Assembly (NCBI GenBank): GCA_019239895.1
Contig: JAFAZH010000052.1
Location: 124,001-188,000 of the forward strand
Direction of reading: 5' to 3'
Length of the DNA: 64,000 nucleotides
DNA from: Abditibacteriaceae bacterium
GTDB taxonomy: Bacteria > Armatimonadota > Abditibacteriia > Abditibacteriales > Abditibacteriaceae
Both the position numbers and the translations under genes were made by a program. Positions 8,686 to 17,563 of the stretch are shown here, in pieces (the stretch's first letter is position 1; every line of letters starts with the position of its first letter). A model generated the notes under the pieces. The model was given only the letters and a program-made list of their open reading frames with translations. It was not told the DNA's origin and made no database searches.

Positions 8686-9236
8686 TGGCGGGAGATTTAC
8701 GCGCTGCTCGCCGCTATGCCGGAGCCTTGTTCGGCCTGGCGCGCCAGCGCAATGAAATTAGCCAGATAGCGGCTGGCATCCAGGTGATCTCGCAGGCGGT
8801 CAATGGCTCGCCGCAGTTGCTCACCATTTTAGAGCATCCACGCATCACGCGCGACCGCAAGAAAGAGTTGCTCCGCCAGGTATTCTCTGAGTCGGTGCCT
8901 GCTGACGTTGAGCATTTCCTCTTTCTGCTGATTGATAAAGAGCGGGCTAATATTATTCCCGAAGTCCTCGTGGCCTTCGCCCGCTTATTAGATGAATACA
9001 GCCGCGAGGTAGATGTTGAGGCTGTCACTGCACTGCCTATGACCGAGGCGCAGACGGAAGCCTTGCGCCAACGCCTGGAAGCTTCCAGTGGCTATAAGGT
9101 GCGCTTGACCACACGCGTGGATGAGAGTATTTTAGGCGGCCTCATTGTGCGCATTGGCGATAAACTGATAGATGGTAGCATCGCTACGCAATTGCAGGCG
9201 ATGCGCGAACAGTTAAAACAGGCAAAAGTTAGCTAA
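8685..9236 (+). CDS. atpH: F0F1 ATP synthase subunit delta
   Basis: The 183-residue OSCP/delta subunit links the peripheral stalk to the F1 head. The N-terminal helical bundle begins RAARRYAGALFGLA, the family hallmark. The C-terminal part contains VDESILGGLIVRIGDKLIDG, the conserved delta motif. Start is GTG 8685, one base overlapped with the atpF stop (TAGTG), with a strong GGAGGAG upstream within atpF. It is followed by an inverted repeat before atpA. Confidence 0.93.
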   Translation: MAGDLRAARRYAGALFGLARQRNEISQIAAGIQVISQAVNGSPQLLTILEHPRITRDRKKELLRQVFSESVPADVEHFLFLLIDKERANIIPEVLVAFARLLDEYSREVDVEAVTALPMTEAQTEALRQRLEASSGYKVRLTTRVDESILGGLIVRIGDKLIDGSIATQLQAMREQLKQAKVS

Positions 9237-9239
9237 GCT

Positions 9240-9315
9240 GTCCTTGGTCATTCGTTAATTGTCCTTTGAAGCGTGTTGCGACTTAGCCAGGGACTAATGA
9301 CAATGGACAAAGGAC
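9240..9315 (+). repeat. Heptad-unit inverted repeat between atpH and atpA
   Basis: The left arm (9240-9268) reads as 7-base units GTCCTTG, GTCATTC, GTTAATT, GTCCTTT. The right arm (about 9287-9315), reverse complemented, reads GTCCTTT, GTCCATT, GTCATTA, GTCCCTG. About 20 of 29 positions pair, more with G-U pairs. The element ends about 20 bases before the atpA start and its ribosome binding site. It is one of several such loci in the window, each with its own unit. Confidence 0.7.
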
Positions 9316-9334
9316 GCCGTAAGTAAGGAGTTTT

Positions 9335-10978
9335 ATGGCTTTAAGACCAGAAGAGATAACCAGTATCCTCCAGAAAGAACTGGCGGGTTTTGATCAAGAT
9401 TTAAAGATGGTGGATGTCGGCACCGTGTTGGAAATCGGTGACGGTATCGCTCGCGTCTACGGGTTGCAGGGTTGCAAAGCGGGCGAACTGTTGGAGTTTC
9501 CGGTTTCCCCTGATACGGGCCGCCCCACAATGGGTATCGCACTCAACCTGGAAGAAGATAACGTGGGTGTGGTGCTGGCTGGTGACTATACCCATATTGA
9601 AGAAGGCGACACGGTTAAGACCACCGGACGCATCGCGGACGTGCCCGTTGGCAACGCCCTTATTGGGCGTGTGGTCAACGCACTGGGCGAGCCTATTGAC
9701 GGTAAAGGGCCGATTGTCACCAGCGAGCGCCAGTTGATTGAAGTCAAAGCCCCCGGCGTGATGCAACGCGAAGGTGTGAAGGAGCCATTGCAGACTGGTC
9801 TTAAAGCCGTTGACTCGATGATTCCCATTGGCCGTGGCCAGCGCGAACTTATCATTGGCGACCGCCAGACCGGAAAAACGGCGGTGGCCACCGATACCAT
9901 CGTCAACCAGAAGGGCAAGGATGTCTATTGCATCTATGTCGCTATCGGTCAGAAGCAGGGCACCATTGCCGCTCTCGTCAACCAGTTAGAAAGAACGGGC
10001 GCGATGGAATACACCATTGTAGTCGTAGCCTCCGCCAACGATTCCGCGCCGCTGCAATACATCGCCCCTTATGCTGGTTGCGCAATGGGTGAGTATTTCC
10101 GCGATAACGGCAAGCACGCCCTGATTGTTTACGATGATCTGTCCAAGCACGCCGTGGCTTATCGCTCCATGAGCTTGCTGTTGCGCCGCCCGCCGGGTCG
10201 TGAAGCTTATCCGGGCGACGTGTTCAACCTGCACTCGCGCTTATTAGAGCGGGCGGCCAAGCTGCACCGTGATCTCGGTGGCGGATCGTTGACCGCTTTA
10301 CCTATCATTGAGACGCAGGCCAATGACATCTCCGCTTATATTCCAACGAATGTTATCAGCATTACGGATGGTCAGATCTTCTTGGAAGCCGACTTGTTCT
10401 ACGCCGGTGTGCGCCCGGCTATTAACGTTGGTTTAAGCGTGTCGCGTGTGGGTTCAGCCGCGCAAATCAAGGCTATGAAACAGGTAGCTGGCCGCTTGAA
10501 GTTAGACCTGGCTCGCTTCCGCGAATTGGCCGCTTTCGCCCAGTTCGCCAGTGACCTGGATAAGTCTACCCAGGCGCAGTTGCAGCGTGGTCAGCGTCTG
10601 ACCGAATTGTTGAAACAACCACAGTATGAGCCAATGCCAGTCGAGCAGCAGGTTATCATTATCTATGCGGCGGGTAACGGCTACCTCGATCACATTGAGT
10701 TGGAAGATGTCGCTCGCTATGAGTCTGAAGTCTTGGGCTTTATCGCCGAGCGTTATCCTGATGTGGTGTCTTCCATTGTCAACGATAAGCAGATTAAGCC
10801 AGAGATTGAAGAGCGTCTCAAGGGTGCTCTGGAAGACTTCAACACCAATAGCTTCAGAGCCGGACAGCAGGGTTCGTCCATCGAGCGTGATGCCGCCGAC
10901 CGTTCCCGCGCGGGCGTCAATGGCCAGGCCATCAGCGAGTCGCCCACGGTCAAAGAACCTGTGACCGCGAATCAGTAG
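9335..10978 (+). CDS. atpA: F0F1 ATP synthase subunit alpha
   Basis: The 547-residue non-catalytic nucleotide-binding subunit of F1. The P-loop GDRQTGKT is at residues 175-182. The alpha signature runs through DDLSKHAVAYRSMSLLLRRP, and the helical C-terminal domain follows. The last 40 residues (from about NSFRAGQQG) are an extra polar tail beyond the usual end near residue 505. The start ATG has TAAGGAG seven bases upstream. A 12-bp hairpin separates it from atpG. Confidence 0.96.
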   Translation: MALRPEEITSILQKELAGFDQDLKMVDVGTVLEIGDGIARVYGLQGCKAGELLEFPVSPDTGRPTMGIALNLEEDNVGVVLAGDYTHIEEGDTVKTTGRIADVPVGNALIGRVVNALGEPIDGKGPIVTSERQLIEVKAPGVMQREGVKEPLQTGLKAVDSMIPIGRGQRELIIGDRQTGKTAVATDTIVNQKGKDVYCIYVAIGQKQGTIAALVNQLERTGAMEYTIVVVASANDSAPLQYIAPYAGCAMGEYFRDNGKHALIVYDDLSKHAVAYRSMSLLLRRPPGREAYPGDVFNLHSRLLERAAKLHRDLGGGSLTALPIIETQANDISAYIPTNVISITDGQIFLEADLFYAGVRPAINVGLSVSRVGSAAQIKAMKQVAGRLKLDLARFRELAAFAQFASDLDKSTQAQLQRGQRLTELLKQPQYEPMPVEQQVIIIYAAGNGYLDHIELEDVARYESEVLGFIAERYPDVVSSIVNDKQIKPEIEERLKGALEDFNTNSFRAGQQGSSIERDAADRSRAGVNGQAISESPTVKEPVTANQ

Positions 10979-10987
10979 GGATGTTAA

Positions 10988-11022
10988 ACGGCGAGGCGCT
11001 TCCCGGTGAGGCGTCTCGCCGT
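10988..11022 (+). other. 12-bp hairpin between atpA and atpG
   Basis: ACGGCGAGGCGC at 10988-10999 pairs with GCGTCTCGCCGT at 11011-11022 with a single mismatch that is G-U in RNA. There is no T tract, so it is more likely an intercistronic RNA structure than a terminator. Confidence 0.65.
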
Positions 11023-11056
11023 GCCTCATAAAAATCAATTGTAGTTTCTTTATCCA

Positions 11057-11992
11057 ATGGCATCGTTACGCGATATTAAACGCAAAATTCGAGTTGTTAA
11101 AAACATCAGCCAGATTACTCAGGCGATGAAGATGGTGGCGGCAGCCAAGCTGCGGCGCGTGCAGGAGCGCGTGCAGCGAGGTAAGCCCTATGCGCAAACA
11201 ATGGCTGAATTGGTCGGCACCCTCGCACCCAATGTCCGCGATTTCGCGCATCCCCTGTTAGATACCCGCCCGGTGGGCGCTATCGGCATTGTGGTGATTG
11301 CGGCGGATAAGGGGTTGTCAGGGTCGTATAACTCCAACATCCTGCGCCTGGCACACCAGTTTGTGGATCGCAAGACGCGGGAAGTGGAAAGCTCCGGGCG
11401 GGAACATTTAAATGGCCGCCAGCCAGTGCGCATTGTAACAGTTGGCAGGAAGGCCACTGACTATTTCACCAAGCGCGGCTATCCGGTGGTGCAGAATTAC
11501 CCATCGCTTGGCGCACAGACGCCCTATGATCAGGTGCGTGCTGCCTCCAATATGATTACCGGAATGTTTATGACAGGCCAGGTGGATGAGGTTTACATTT
11601 GCTATACCGAATTCGTCACCACCATGACGCAGCGCCCGCACAGCATCAAGTTCCTGCCCATTGAGCGTCCTGCGGAAACGGCTGACAGCCCGGTTGGGGC
11701 CAATGCGGCAGCCACCGGCGGAACTGGTCGGCGGGACTTCATTTTTGAACCAGCAGCCCCGGAATTACTAAGCCGACTTCTCCCCCGTTTCGTGGAGACG
11801 CGCATCTATCAATTGCTTCTGGAATCGGCAGCCTCGCAGCTTGGCGCACAGATGACGGCTATGACCAATGCCACCAAAAACGCAGGCGACCAGATTGAGA
11901 ATTTAACCCTATTAGCGAACCGCACTCGTCAGGCGGGCATCACCAAAGAACTCTTAGATATTGTGGGCGGCGCTGAGGCACTTAAAGGATAA
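11057..11992 (+). CDS. atpG: F0F1 ATP synthase subunit gamma
   Basis: The 311-residue rotor shaft subunit. The N-terminal helix contains RVVKNISQITQAMKMVAAAK, the gamma hallmark, and the C-terminal helix contains ASQLGAQMTAMTNATKNAGD and LANRTRQAGITKELLDIVGG. It is about 20-25 residues longer than E. coli gamma, with extra loops near residues 105-115 (SSGREHLNG) and 208-225 (Gly/Ala-rich). No strong Shine-Dalgarno precedes the ATG. It is followed by a 140-base gap filled by an inverted repeat. Confidence 0.95.
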   Translation: MASLRDIKRKIRVVKNISQITQAMKMVAAAKLRRVQERVQRGKPYAQTMAELVGTLAPNVRDFAHPLLDTRPVGAIGIVVIAADKGLSGSYNSNILRLAHQFVDRKTREVESSGREHLNGRQPVRIVTVGRKATDYFTKRGYPVVQNYPSLGAQTPYDQVRAASNMITGMFMTGQVDEVYICYTEFVTTMTQRPHSIKFLPIERPAETADSPVGANAAATGGTGRRDFIFEPAAPELLSRLLPRFVETRIYQLLLESAASQLGAQMTAMTNATKNAGDQIENLTLLANRTRQAGITKELLDIVGGAEALKG

Positions 11993-11996
11993 GAGT

Positions 11997-12121
11997 AGTA
12001 GTCGGTTGTCAGTGGTCGGTAGTCGGTATTAACAAACTTAATTGCACTGCATAGCTTGATTTATAACGAAGCTATATAGGTAACAATTCACCGACTACTG
12101 ACCACCGACTACCGACAACCG
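11997..12121 (+). repeat. Heptad-unit inverted repeat between atpG and atpD
   Basis: The left arm (about 12001-12028) is GTCGGTT, GTCAGTG, GTCGGTA, GTCGGTA. The right arm (about 12090-12121), reverse complemented, is GTCGGTA, GTCGGTG, GTCAGTA, GTCGGTG. With the best register 21 of 25 positions pair. The 60-base loop is AT-rich with no feature I recognise. The right arm ends just before the atpD ribosome binding site GAAGGAG. Confidence 0.85.
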
Positions 12122-12131
12122 AAGGAGCTAT

Positions 12132-13694
12132 ATGACATCAGGAAAAGTTGTTCAAGTTATCGGGCCGGTGGTGGACATTGAGTTCGCGCCGGAACAATTA
12201 CCTCATATTTATAATGCGGTGTCCATCAATCGTCGTGGCACATCAGCCAATGGCACCGTGGGCAGCGCCCCCGCTTCCGTTGATCCAGGATCAGCTAACG
12301 GCAATGGCGCGGCAGCCAATGGTGCAAATGGAAGTAGCGCGGGCAAGATTACGCTCGACAGTCAGGCTGGCACGCATGATCTGATTGTTGAGGTCGCGCA
12401 GCATTTGGGTGATAACGTCGTGCGTTGTGTGGCTATGGAATCTACCGATGGCCTCGTGCGTGGCATGGAAGCTTCCGATACGGGGGCACCTATCATGGTG
12501 CCAGTCGGCGAGGCAACTTTAGGCCGTCTGTTCGACGTGCTGGGCCACGACCTCGACGGTTTAGGGCCAGTCAACGCCGATCAGAAACTTTCCATTCACC
12601 GCGCCGCGCCGCGCTTTGAAGACCTTAGCCCCACCATTGAGCCGTTTGAAACCGGCATCAAAGTTATTGACCTCTTAGAGCCTTATCCGCGCGGTGGTAA
12701 AGTGGGCTTATTCGGTGGCGCGGGCGTCGGCAAGACGGTGTTAATTACCGAACTGATTAACAACGTGGCGCAAAAGCACAGTGGTGTATCGGTCTTCGGC
12801 GGCGTGGGAGAGCGCACCCGCGAAGGCACCGACCTGCGCAACGAAATGGGCGAAACAGTTTTGCCCGGTGCCAAGAAAGCCGATGGCAGCGAGAAAACCG
12901 TATTAGATCAGACAGTGTTGGTGTTTGGTCAGATGAACGAGCCGCCGGGTGCGCGTTTGCGCGTGGCTTTGACCGCTCTGACAATGGCGGAATACTTCCG
13001 TGACGAGAAGGGCCAGGATGTGCTGCTCTTCTTAGACAACATCTTCCGCTTCACGCAGGCTGGCTCAGAAGTATCGGCTCTGTTAGGCCGGATGCCTTCG
13101 GCGGTAGGTTATCAGCCAACCTTAGCTAATGAAATGGCGCAGTTACAGGAGCGCATTACCACCACCCGTAAAGGCTCCATCACTTCGGTGCAAGCGGTCT
13201 ACGTGCCTGCCGACGACATCACCGACCCGGCCCCAGCCACGGCCTTTACTCACCTGGAAGCCACTACAGTGTTGTCGCGTGAACAGTTCTCCTTAGGTAT
13301 CTTCCCGGCGGTAGACCCCCTGGCTTCGACCTCGACCATTCTTTCTCCGGCTATTATCGGCGAGGAGCATTACGCCGTGGCGCGTGGCGTGCAGCAGGTG
13401 TTGCAGCGTTATAAAGACCTACAAGACATCATTGCCATCTTAGGTATTGATGAATTGAGCGATGAAGACAAACTGACCGTGGCCCGTGCGCGTAAGCTGC
13501 AAATGTTCCTCTCGCAGCCGTTCTTCGTGGCTGAAGTCTTTACCTCTATCCCCGGCCAATACGTGCCTGTGAAAGAGACCGTGCGTGGCTTCAAGGAAAT
13601 CCTGGATGGACTGCACGATGATCTCCCCGAACAAGCGTTCTATCTGGTCGGCACCATTGACCAGGCGGTCGAGAAAGCGAAAACGTTGAAATAA
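12132..13694 (+). CDS. atpD: F0F1 ATP synthase subunit beta, with Asn/Gly/Ala-rich insert
   Basis: The 520-residue catalytic subunit of F1. The P-loop GGAGVGKT is at residues 195-202, the catalytic Glu227 lies in GVGERTREG, and the DELSEEDK-like region reads DELSDEDKLTVARARK. The N-terminal beta-barrel carries an insert of about 35-40 residues (about 36-74) made of Asn, Gly, Ala and Ser with repeated ANG and NGA, absent from E. coli beta. It lies in the crown of the F1 head, facing away from the catalytic sites, so activity need not be affected. The ATG has GAAGGAG seven bases upstream. A repeat hairpin follows immediately after the stop. Confidence 0.96.
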   Translation: MTSGKVVQVIGPVVDIEFAPEQLPHIYNAVSINRRGTSANGTVGSAPASVDPGSANGNGAAANGANGSSAGKITLDSQAGTHDLIVEVAQHLGDNVVRCVAMESTDGLVRGMEASDTGAPIMVPVGEATLGRLFDVLGHDLDGLGPVNADQKLSIHRAAPRFEDLSPTIEPFETGIKVIDLLEPYPRGGKVGLFGGAGVGKTVLITELINNVAQKHSGVSVFGGVGERTREGTDLRNEMGETVLPGAKKADGSEKTVLDQTVLVFGQMNEPPGARLRVALTALTMAEYFRDEKGQDVLLFLDNIFRFTQAGSEVSALLGRMPSAVGYQPTLANEMAQLQERITTTRKGSITSVQAVYVPADDITDPAPATAFTHLEATTVLSREQFSLGIFPAVDPLASTSTILSPAIIGEEHYAVARGVQQVLQRYKDLQDIIAILGIDELSDEDKLTVARARKLQMFLSQPFFVAEVFTSIPGQYVPVKETVRGFKEILDGLHDDLPEQAFYLVGTIDQAVEKAKTLK

Positions 13695-13764
13695 GTAGGT
13701 AGTAGGTGGTAGATGGCATACGGGATGTATTCCTGCTATCTACCACCTACCATCTACCACCTAC
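13695..13764 (+). repeat. Heptad-unit inverted repeat between atpD and atpC
   Basis: Starts at the base after the atpD stop. The left arm (13695-13718) is GTAGGTA, GTAGGTG, GTAGATG, GCA. The right arm (13734-13764), reverse complemented, is GTAGGTG, GTAGATG, GTAGGTG, GTAGATA, GCA. 21 of 24 aligned positions pair around a 15-base loop. The right arm reaches to four bases before the atpC ATG, so it occupies the place of a ribosome binding site. Confidence 0.85.
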
Positions 13765-13768
13765 TAAG

Positions 13769-14185
13769 ATGGCTGGATTATTTAACTTACAAATTGTGAC
13801 ACCGGAACGTGAAATTTTTAATGGCCCGGTGGAGATGGTTGCACTGCCGGGTTCGGATGGCTCTTTTGGTGTCATGCGTAATCACGCCCCTCTCATTGCG
13901 TCTCTGGATGCAGGCCAGGTAACAATCACTGATGACCAGGGCCAGGATATGTTTATGGCCATCGGTGGCGGCTTTTTTCAGGTTTCGGATAATCAGGCGA
14001 TGGTCTTAGCTGATTCCGCTGAAGACCGCGCTGAAATTGATGTCGCGCGGGCACAGGAAGCCGAGCAACGAGCGCGGGCACGGTTGGCGGGTCAAATGGG
14101 CGCAGAGTATGAGTTGCAGCGGGAGCGGGCGGAAAGTGCCCTCAAACGTGCCCAAGCGCGTCTCCGTGTCGCTGCGGGTCGCTGA
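13769..14185 (+). CDS. atpC: F0F1 ATP synthase subunit epsilon
   Basis: The 138-residue central-stalk subunit. Residues 1-85 form the beta-sandwich (LFNLQIVTPEREIFNGPVEM, LPGSDGSFGVMRNHAPLIAS), and the rest is the Ala/Arg/Glu-rich C-terminal hairpin helices. The ATG at 13769 is chosen because family similarity starts there; an in-frame GTG at 13706 lies within the repeat hairpin. No Shine-Dalgarno sequence precedes the ATG, since the repeat arm takes up the upstream bases, so translation may depend on coupling or on unfolding of the hairpin. It is the last gene of the operon. Confidence 0.93.
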   Translation: MAGLFNLQIVTPEREIFNGPVEMVALPGSDGSFGVMRNHAPLIASLDAGQVTITDDQGQDMFMAIGGGFFQVSDNQAMVLADSAEDRAEIDVARAQEAEQRARARLAGQMGAEYELQRERAESALKRAQARLRVAAGR

Positions 14186-14499
14186 TTTGGCTAAGTTATT
14201 GCTAAAGAAGCTATAACCTGTTGATTAATAAGATTTATTAAAACTTTATAAAAATTTAGGGTAACTACGGGTGAACTAGAGGTTTTTGTCTTATACTAAG
14301 GGCAACTAATTTTCACCCGCATTTTATAGGCTTTACGAAGGTAGTTCCACCCAAGCCACAAATGCGCAGCAACAGTCGCAGCATACATCGCAGCAAGATT
14401 AGTAGCAGCATGGCATTGTCGGCACAGTCGTTGAGCGCAGCAGCCGTTCTCATCAACCGCCGCTCTGTCGCACGACTACCGTAGAATGGGGGACTTCGA
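14186..14499 (+). other. Intergenic region between atpC and murA
   Basis: The first 110 bases are AT-rich. TATACT at 14292-14297 with GTGAAC 15 bases upstream is a weak promoter candidate for murA. The remaining 160 bases are GC-rich with no gene, repeat or terminator that I can support. Confidence 0.35.
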
Positions 14500-15900
14500 G
14501 TGGAAGCTTTGAATTCAATGAGAGATAACGCACCACGACTTGGTACGAGCGCAACGGCTGAGTCCATAACATCCAAACACACGCCACACGCTTTTTCTAA
14601 TTCACATGACAGCCGGGTCGGAGATGAACGCATTGTTGTTTTAGGTGGTGTTCCCTTACGCGGCGAAGTCGAAGTTTCTGGCTCTAAAAATTCTTCTCTG
14701 CCGATTCTGGCCGCCTCGCTCCTCGCTTCTAAGGGCCAGTGCATCCTGCACAACGTACCGCACATCGCCGATGTCGGTACCATGTGCGAGATGTTACAGG
14801 CTTTAGGCGCGTCCGTGCAACGCGAGGGGCATACGGTCATCATTGATGCCGAAAACCTACAGTCTCACAGCGCACCCACTGAGTTGGTCCGTAAAATGCG
14901 GGCCAGTTTTTATGTGGCCGCTCCCCTACTCGCTCGCTTACATCGTGCCGAAGTTCCGCTCCCTGGGGGCTGTGTCTTAGGGCCGCGTCCCGTTAACTAT
15001 CACATTGACGCCTTCCAGAAAATGGGAGCCGTGACGACTGTAGAGCGCGGAGCCATGAACGCCGTTGCGGAACACTGGCATGGCGCGAGCATTTATTTAG
15101 AGCCAAAAAACTCTTCTGTGGGTGCCACCGTGAATATCATGATGGCGGCTTGTCTGGCGACTGGCACCACCACTATCGAAAACGCGGCGCGCGAACCGGA
15201 AGTGGTCAATCTGGCCGAATATTTGAAAAAGATGGGTGGCAAGATTCGCGGCGCGGGCACAGCCACCATCACTATTCAAGGCGTTAAAGAGCTGCACGGC
15301 ACGGAACACACCATCTATAATGACCGCATTGAAGCGGGCACGTACCTAACAGCGGCGGGCATTACTGGCGGCGACGTGACGGTGCATGGCCTGCCTCCAG
15401 TTCATCTTTCGGTTTACATAGATAAGTTGCAAGAAGCGGGTATTGAAATCACACATGGCGACCGCTGGATTCGTGCCGCTACTGTACAGCCTTTACGAGC
15501 CACAGATGTCGCCACCGCGCCTTTTCCTGGTTTCGCCACGGACTTGCAGGCACCATTCCTTACTATGATGTGCCTTGCAGAAGGCCGTTCGGCCATTGAA
15601 GAGAATGTTTTCGATGTGCGCTTCAATTATGCCGCCGAACTGCTGCGCATGGGGGCCGATATTACACTCACCGAAAACACAGCGATTGTGCGCGGCGTGT
15701 CCAAGTTGAGTGGTGCCGAGGTGCAGGCGACGGACTTACGCGCGGGGGCCGCTCTGGTTCTTGCAGGATTAGGGGCCGAAGGCCGCACTGAAGTCACCAA
15801 GGTCGAGTATATTGATCGTGGCTATGAACATTTCGTGGATAAGCTACGCTCCCTCGACGGACAGGTCGTGCGCCAGACAAAGTCGGGAAACAAAAAATAG
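14500..15900 (+). CDS. murA: UDP-N-acetylglucosamine 1-carboxyvinyltransferase
   Basis: MurA adds enolpyruvate to UDP-GlcNAc, the first committed step of peptidoglycan synthesis, in the cytoplasm. Substrate-binding Lys63-Asn64 is in VSGSKNSSLPI. The reactive Cys158 in PGGCVLGPRPV is the residue alkylated by fosfomycin, so the enzyme should be fosfomycin sensitive. The core begins near residue 44; the preceding 40 residues are a poorly conserved extension. The start is uncertain: GTG 14500 (GGGGGAC upstream) or ATG 14518. Total length is 466 residues against about 420 usually. mreB follows after about 100 bases. Confidence 0.95.
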   Translation: MEALNSMRDNAPRLGTSATAESITSKHTPHAFSNSHDSRVGDERIVVLGGVPLRGEVEVSGSKNSSLPILAASLLASKGQCILHNVPHIADVGTMCEMLQALGASVQREGHTVIIDAENLQSHSAPTELVRKMRASFYVAAPLLARLHRAEVPLPGGCVLGPRPVNYHIDAFQKMGAVTTVERGAMNAVAEHWHGASIYLEPKNSSVGATVNIMMAACLATGTTTIENAAREPEVVNLAEYLKKMGGKIRGAGTATITIQGVKELHGTEHTIYNDRIEAGTYLTAAGITGGDVTVHGLPPVHLSVYIDKLQEAGIEITHGDRWIRAATVQPLRATDVATAPFPGFATDLQAPFLTMMCLAEGRSAIEENVFDVRFNYAAELLRMGADITLTENTAIVRGVSKLSGAEVQATDLRAGAALVLAGLGAEGRTEVTKVEYIDRGYEHFVDKLRSLDGQVVRQTKSGNKK

Positions 15901-15980
15901 CCCCTGGACGCAAGTCGTTTTGTTGAGAGCCATGTGCCTAGCTGTGGCTAAGTCGAATTTCATTTAGCAACTTGATTTAT

Positions 15981-15994
15981 AGAATGGTCATTCT
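15981..15994 (+). promoter_or_regulatory. Palindrome just upstream of mreB
   Basis: AGAATG-GT-CATTCT lies three bases before the mreB start codon, where it would overlap the ribosome binding region. It could be an operator or a small RNA hairpin; only the symmetry supports it. Confidence 0.35.
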
Positions 15995-15997
15995 AAC

Positions 15998-17023
15998 ATG
16001 CTCGGTATAGCGCGAGACATCGGTATTGATCTTGGTACTGCCAACGTCCTGATTTACCAGCGGGGACGCGGCATCGTTTTGCGCGAGCCGACTGTTGTCG
16101 CTATCAATAAAAACACCAAAATCCTCAAAGCCGCAGGCGAAGAAGCACGGCAGATGTTGGGCCGCACTCCCGGCTCTATTATCGCCATGCAGCCTATCCG
16201 CGACGGCGTGATTGCCGATTACACCGTCACCGAACAAATGCTGGCGCACTTTATCAACAAGGTCGTCGGTAAACGCTTCCTCTTCAAGCCCCGCGTTATT
16301 ATCTGTGTGCCTTCCGGCGTGACCAGTGTCGAGCGTCGGGCGGTTTTGGATGCGGCCCGCTCCGCTGGGGCTAAAGAAGCTTATCCCATCGAAGAGCCAA
16401 TGGCGGCGGCTATTGGCGCGGGACTCAACATCAGCGACCCCGAAGGCAACATGGTAGTTGATATTGGCGGCGGCACCACCGATGTGGCTGTAATCTCGCT
16501 TGGTGGCATTGTGCGCTCAGAAAGTGTGCGCGTCGGGGGCCACAAATTGGATGAAGCTATTCATCGTTATGTCAAGCGGGAATACAACCTTATCATTGGC
16601 GAGCGCACGGCGGAAGAGATCAAAATGTCCATTGGCTCGGCCTTTCCAATGGAAGAAGAGATGTCAATGGAAGTTAAAGGCCGTGACATGGTGACGGGGA
16701 TGCCCAAAACGGTCATGGTCACGTCGCGGGCGATTCGGGAAGCACTGGCCGAACCGATAAACCAGATTGTAGCTCGCACCCGCTCCGTGTTGGAACAAAC
16801 GCCACCGGAACTGGCCTCGGACATCGTTTCACATGGTATCTGGCTCACCGGAGGCGGCGCGATGCTGCGGGGGTTAGATCAACTGCTCATGCAAGAGACA
16901 GGTATTCCGGTGCATATCGCAGAAGACCCCTTATCCTGCGTAGCCATTGGCGCAGGACAAGCCTTAGACCAGATAGACATGCTCTCGGAAACGCACTTTG
17001 ATTACGCGGGCATGGAAGCATAA
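15998..17023 (+). CDS. mreB: Rod shape-determining protein MreB
   Basis: A 341-residue actin homologue that forms membrane-associated filaments guiding lateral cell wall synthesis. The phosphate 1 loop is DIGIDLGTANVLIY (residues 7-20), and the phosphate 2 region is VVDIGGGTTDVAVISLGG. GIWLTGGGAMLRGLDQLL near the C terminus is the adenosine motif. Length and order are those of ordinary MreB. The N terminus is short (MLGIARDIGID), without a clear amphipathic helix. MreC and MreD do not follow; the next gene is on the opposite strand. It implies rod-shaped or elongating growth. Confidence 0.95.
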   Translation: MLGIARDIGIDLGTANVLIYQRGRGIVLREPTVVAINKNTKILKAAGEEARQMLGRTPGSIIAMQPIRDGVIADYTVTEQMLAHFINKVVGKRFLFKPRVIICVPSGVTSVERRAVLDAARSAGAKEAYPIEEPMAAAIGAGLNISDPEGNMVVDIGGGTTDVAVISLGGIVRSESVRVGGHKLDEAIHRYVKREYNLIIGERTAEEIKMSIGSAFPMEEEMSMEVKGRDMVTGMPKTVMVTSRAIREALAEPINQIVARTRSVLEQTPPELASDIVSHGIWLTGGGAMLRGLDQLLMQETGIPVHIAEDPLSCVAIGAGQALDQIDMLSETHFDYAGMEA

Positions 17024-17037
17024 TTGTCGGCGAGATG

Positions 17038-17511
17038 TTAAGGTTGCACATCACCAGGATTAAGGCCGCCATCAATTTGGACGATTTGCCACTGCCCGTC
17101 CCGCTTCTCCCAGTGCAGGGTAAAATCGCCGCGTTGACTTTGCACGGGAGACCCTTCTTCGCTCTGGGTGTTAAAGATGAAATGGCCGGAGGACTTGGCT
17201 GTATCGCCTTGGACTTGCGTGTGCAATCCAGTCACATTCAGTTCCACATGACGCCATTGCAGAAAAAGTCCACCCATGTTCGATTTAAGTTCGCTGCGCG
17301 ACATGCCACCATAGGTGAACCCCTTGGCAAGATATTTAACCGCGCCCCCTGAACTGCGATGGTTGACAGCGGTGCGAATTTCCTCGATCTGGGCGTCTAT
17401 TTGCTCCTGATCGGAGAGCGGCGGGTGCATGGCACGCCAGGCCAGGAAGCCGCCGATGAGGAAGAGGACACAACCGAGCCAGAGCACAAGTTTGCGCGGA
17501 TTCTTAAACAT
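17038..17511 (-). CDS. Membrane-anchored protein with NTF2-like fold (predicted)
   Basis: The 157-residue protein has a single N-terminal membrane helix (about residues 8-26, LVLWLGCVLFLIGGFLAW), leaving a soluble domain outside the membrane. The domain begins with a helix (DQEQIDAQIEEIRTAVNHR) and ends with strands including GDFTLHWEKRDGQWQIVQID, a pattern seen in NTF2-like/SnoaL-type small domains. No catalytic residues can be named. It converges on mreB with a 14-base gap and is divergent from pyrH. The function is unknown. Confidence 0.7.
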   Translation of the reverse strand: MFKNPRKLVLWLGCVLFLIGGFLAWRAMHPPLSDQEQIDAQIEEIRTAVNHRSSGGAVKYLAKGFTYGGMSRSELKSNMGGLFLQWRHVELNVTGLHTQVQGDTAKSSGHFIFNTQSEEGSPVQSQRGDFTLHWEKRDGQWQIVQIDGGLNPGDVQP

Positions 17512-17525
17512 TTATCACCAGGAGT

Positions 17526-17554
17526 TTGACAGGTAGTTTAACGAAGGCTACACT
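17526..17554 (+). promoter_or_regulatory. Strong sigma-70-type promoter directly ahead of pyrH
   Basis: TTGACA at 17526-17531 and TACACT at 17549-17554 are 17 bases apart. The predicted start of transcription (about 17561) is only about three bases before the pyrH ATG, so the message would be almost leaderless. No Shine-Dalgarno sequence lies in the usual place. Confidence 0.6.
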
Positions 17555-17563
17555 CAGGCCGCT

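Noticed and set aside
13706..13768. In-frame GTG upstream start for atpC
   Set aside because: The extra residues would come from the inverted repeat, and epsilon subunit similarity begins at ATG 13769.
14313..14843. Open frame of 176 codons on the minus strand over the murA start
   Set aside because: It overlaps the conserved N-terminal part of murA and has no ribosome binding site or recognisable protein pattern.
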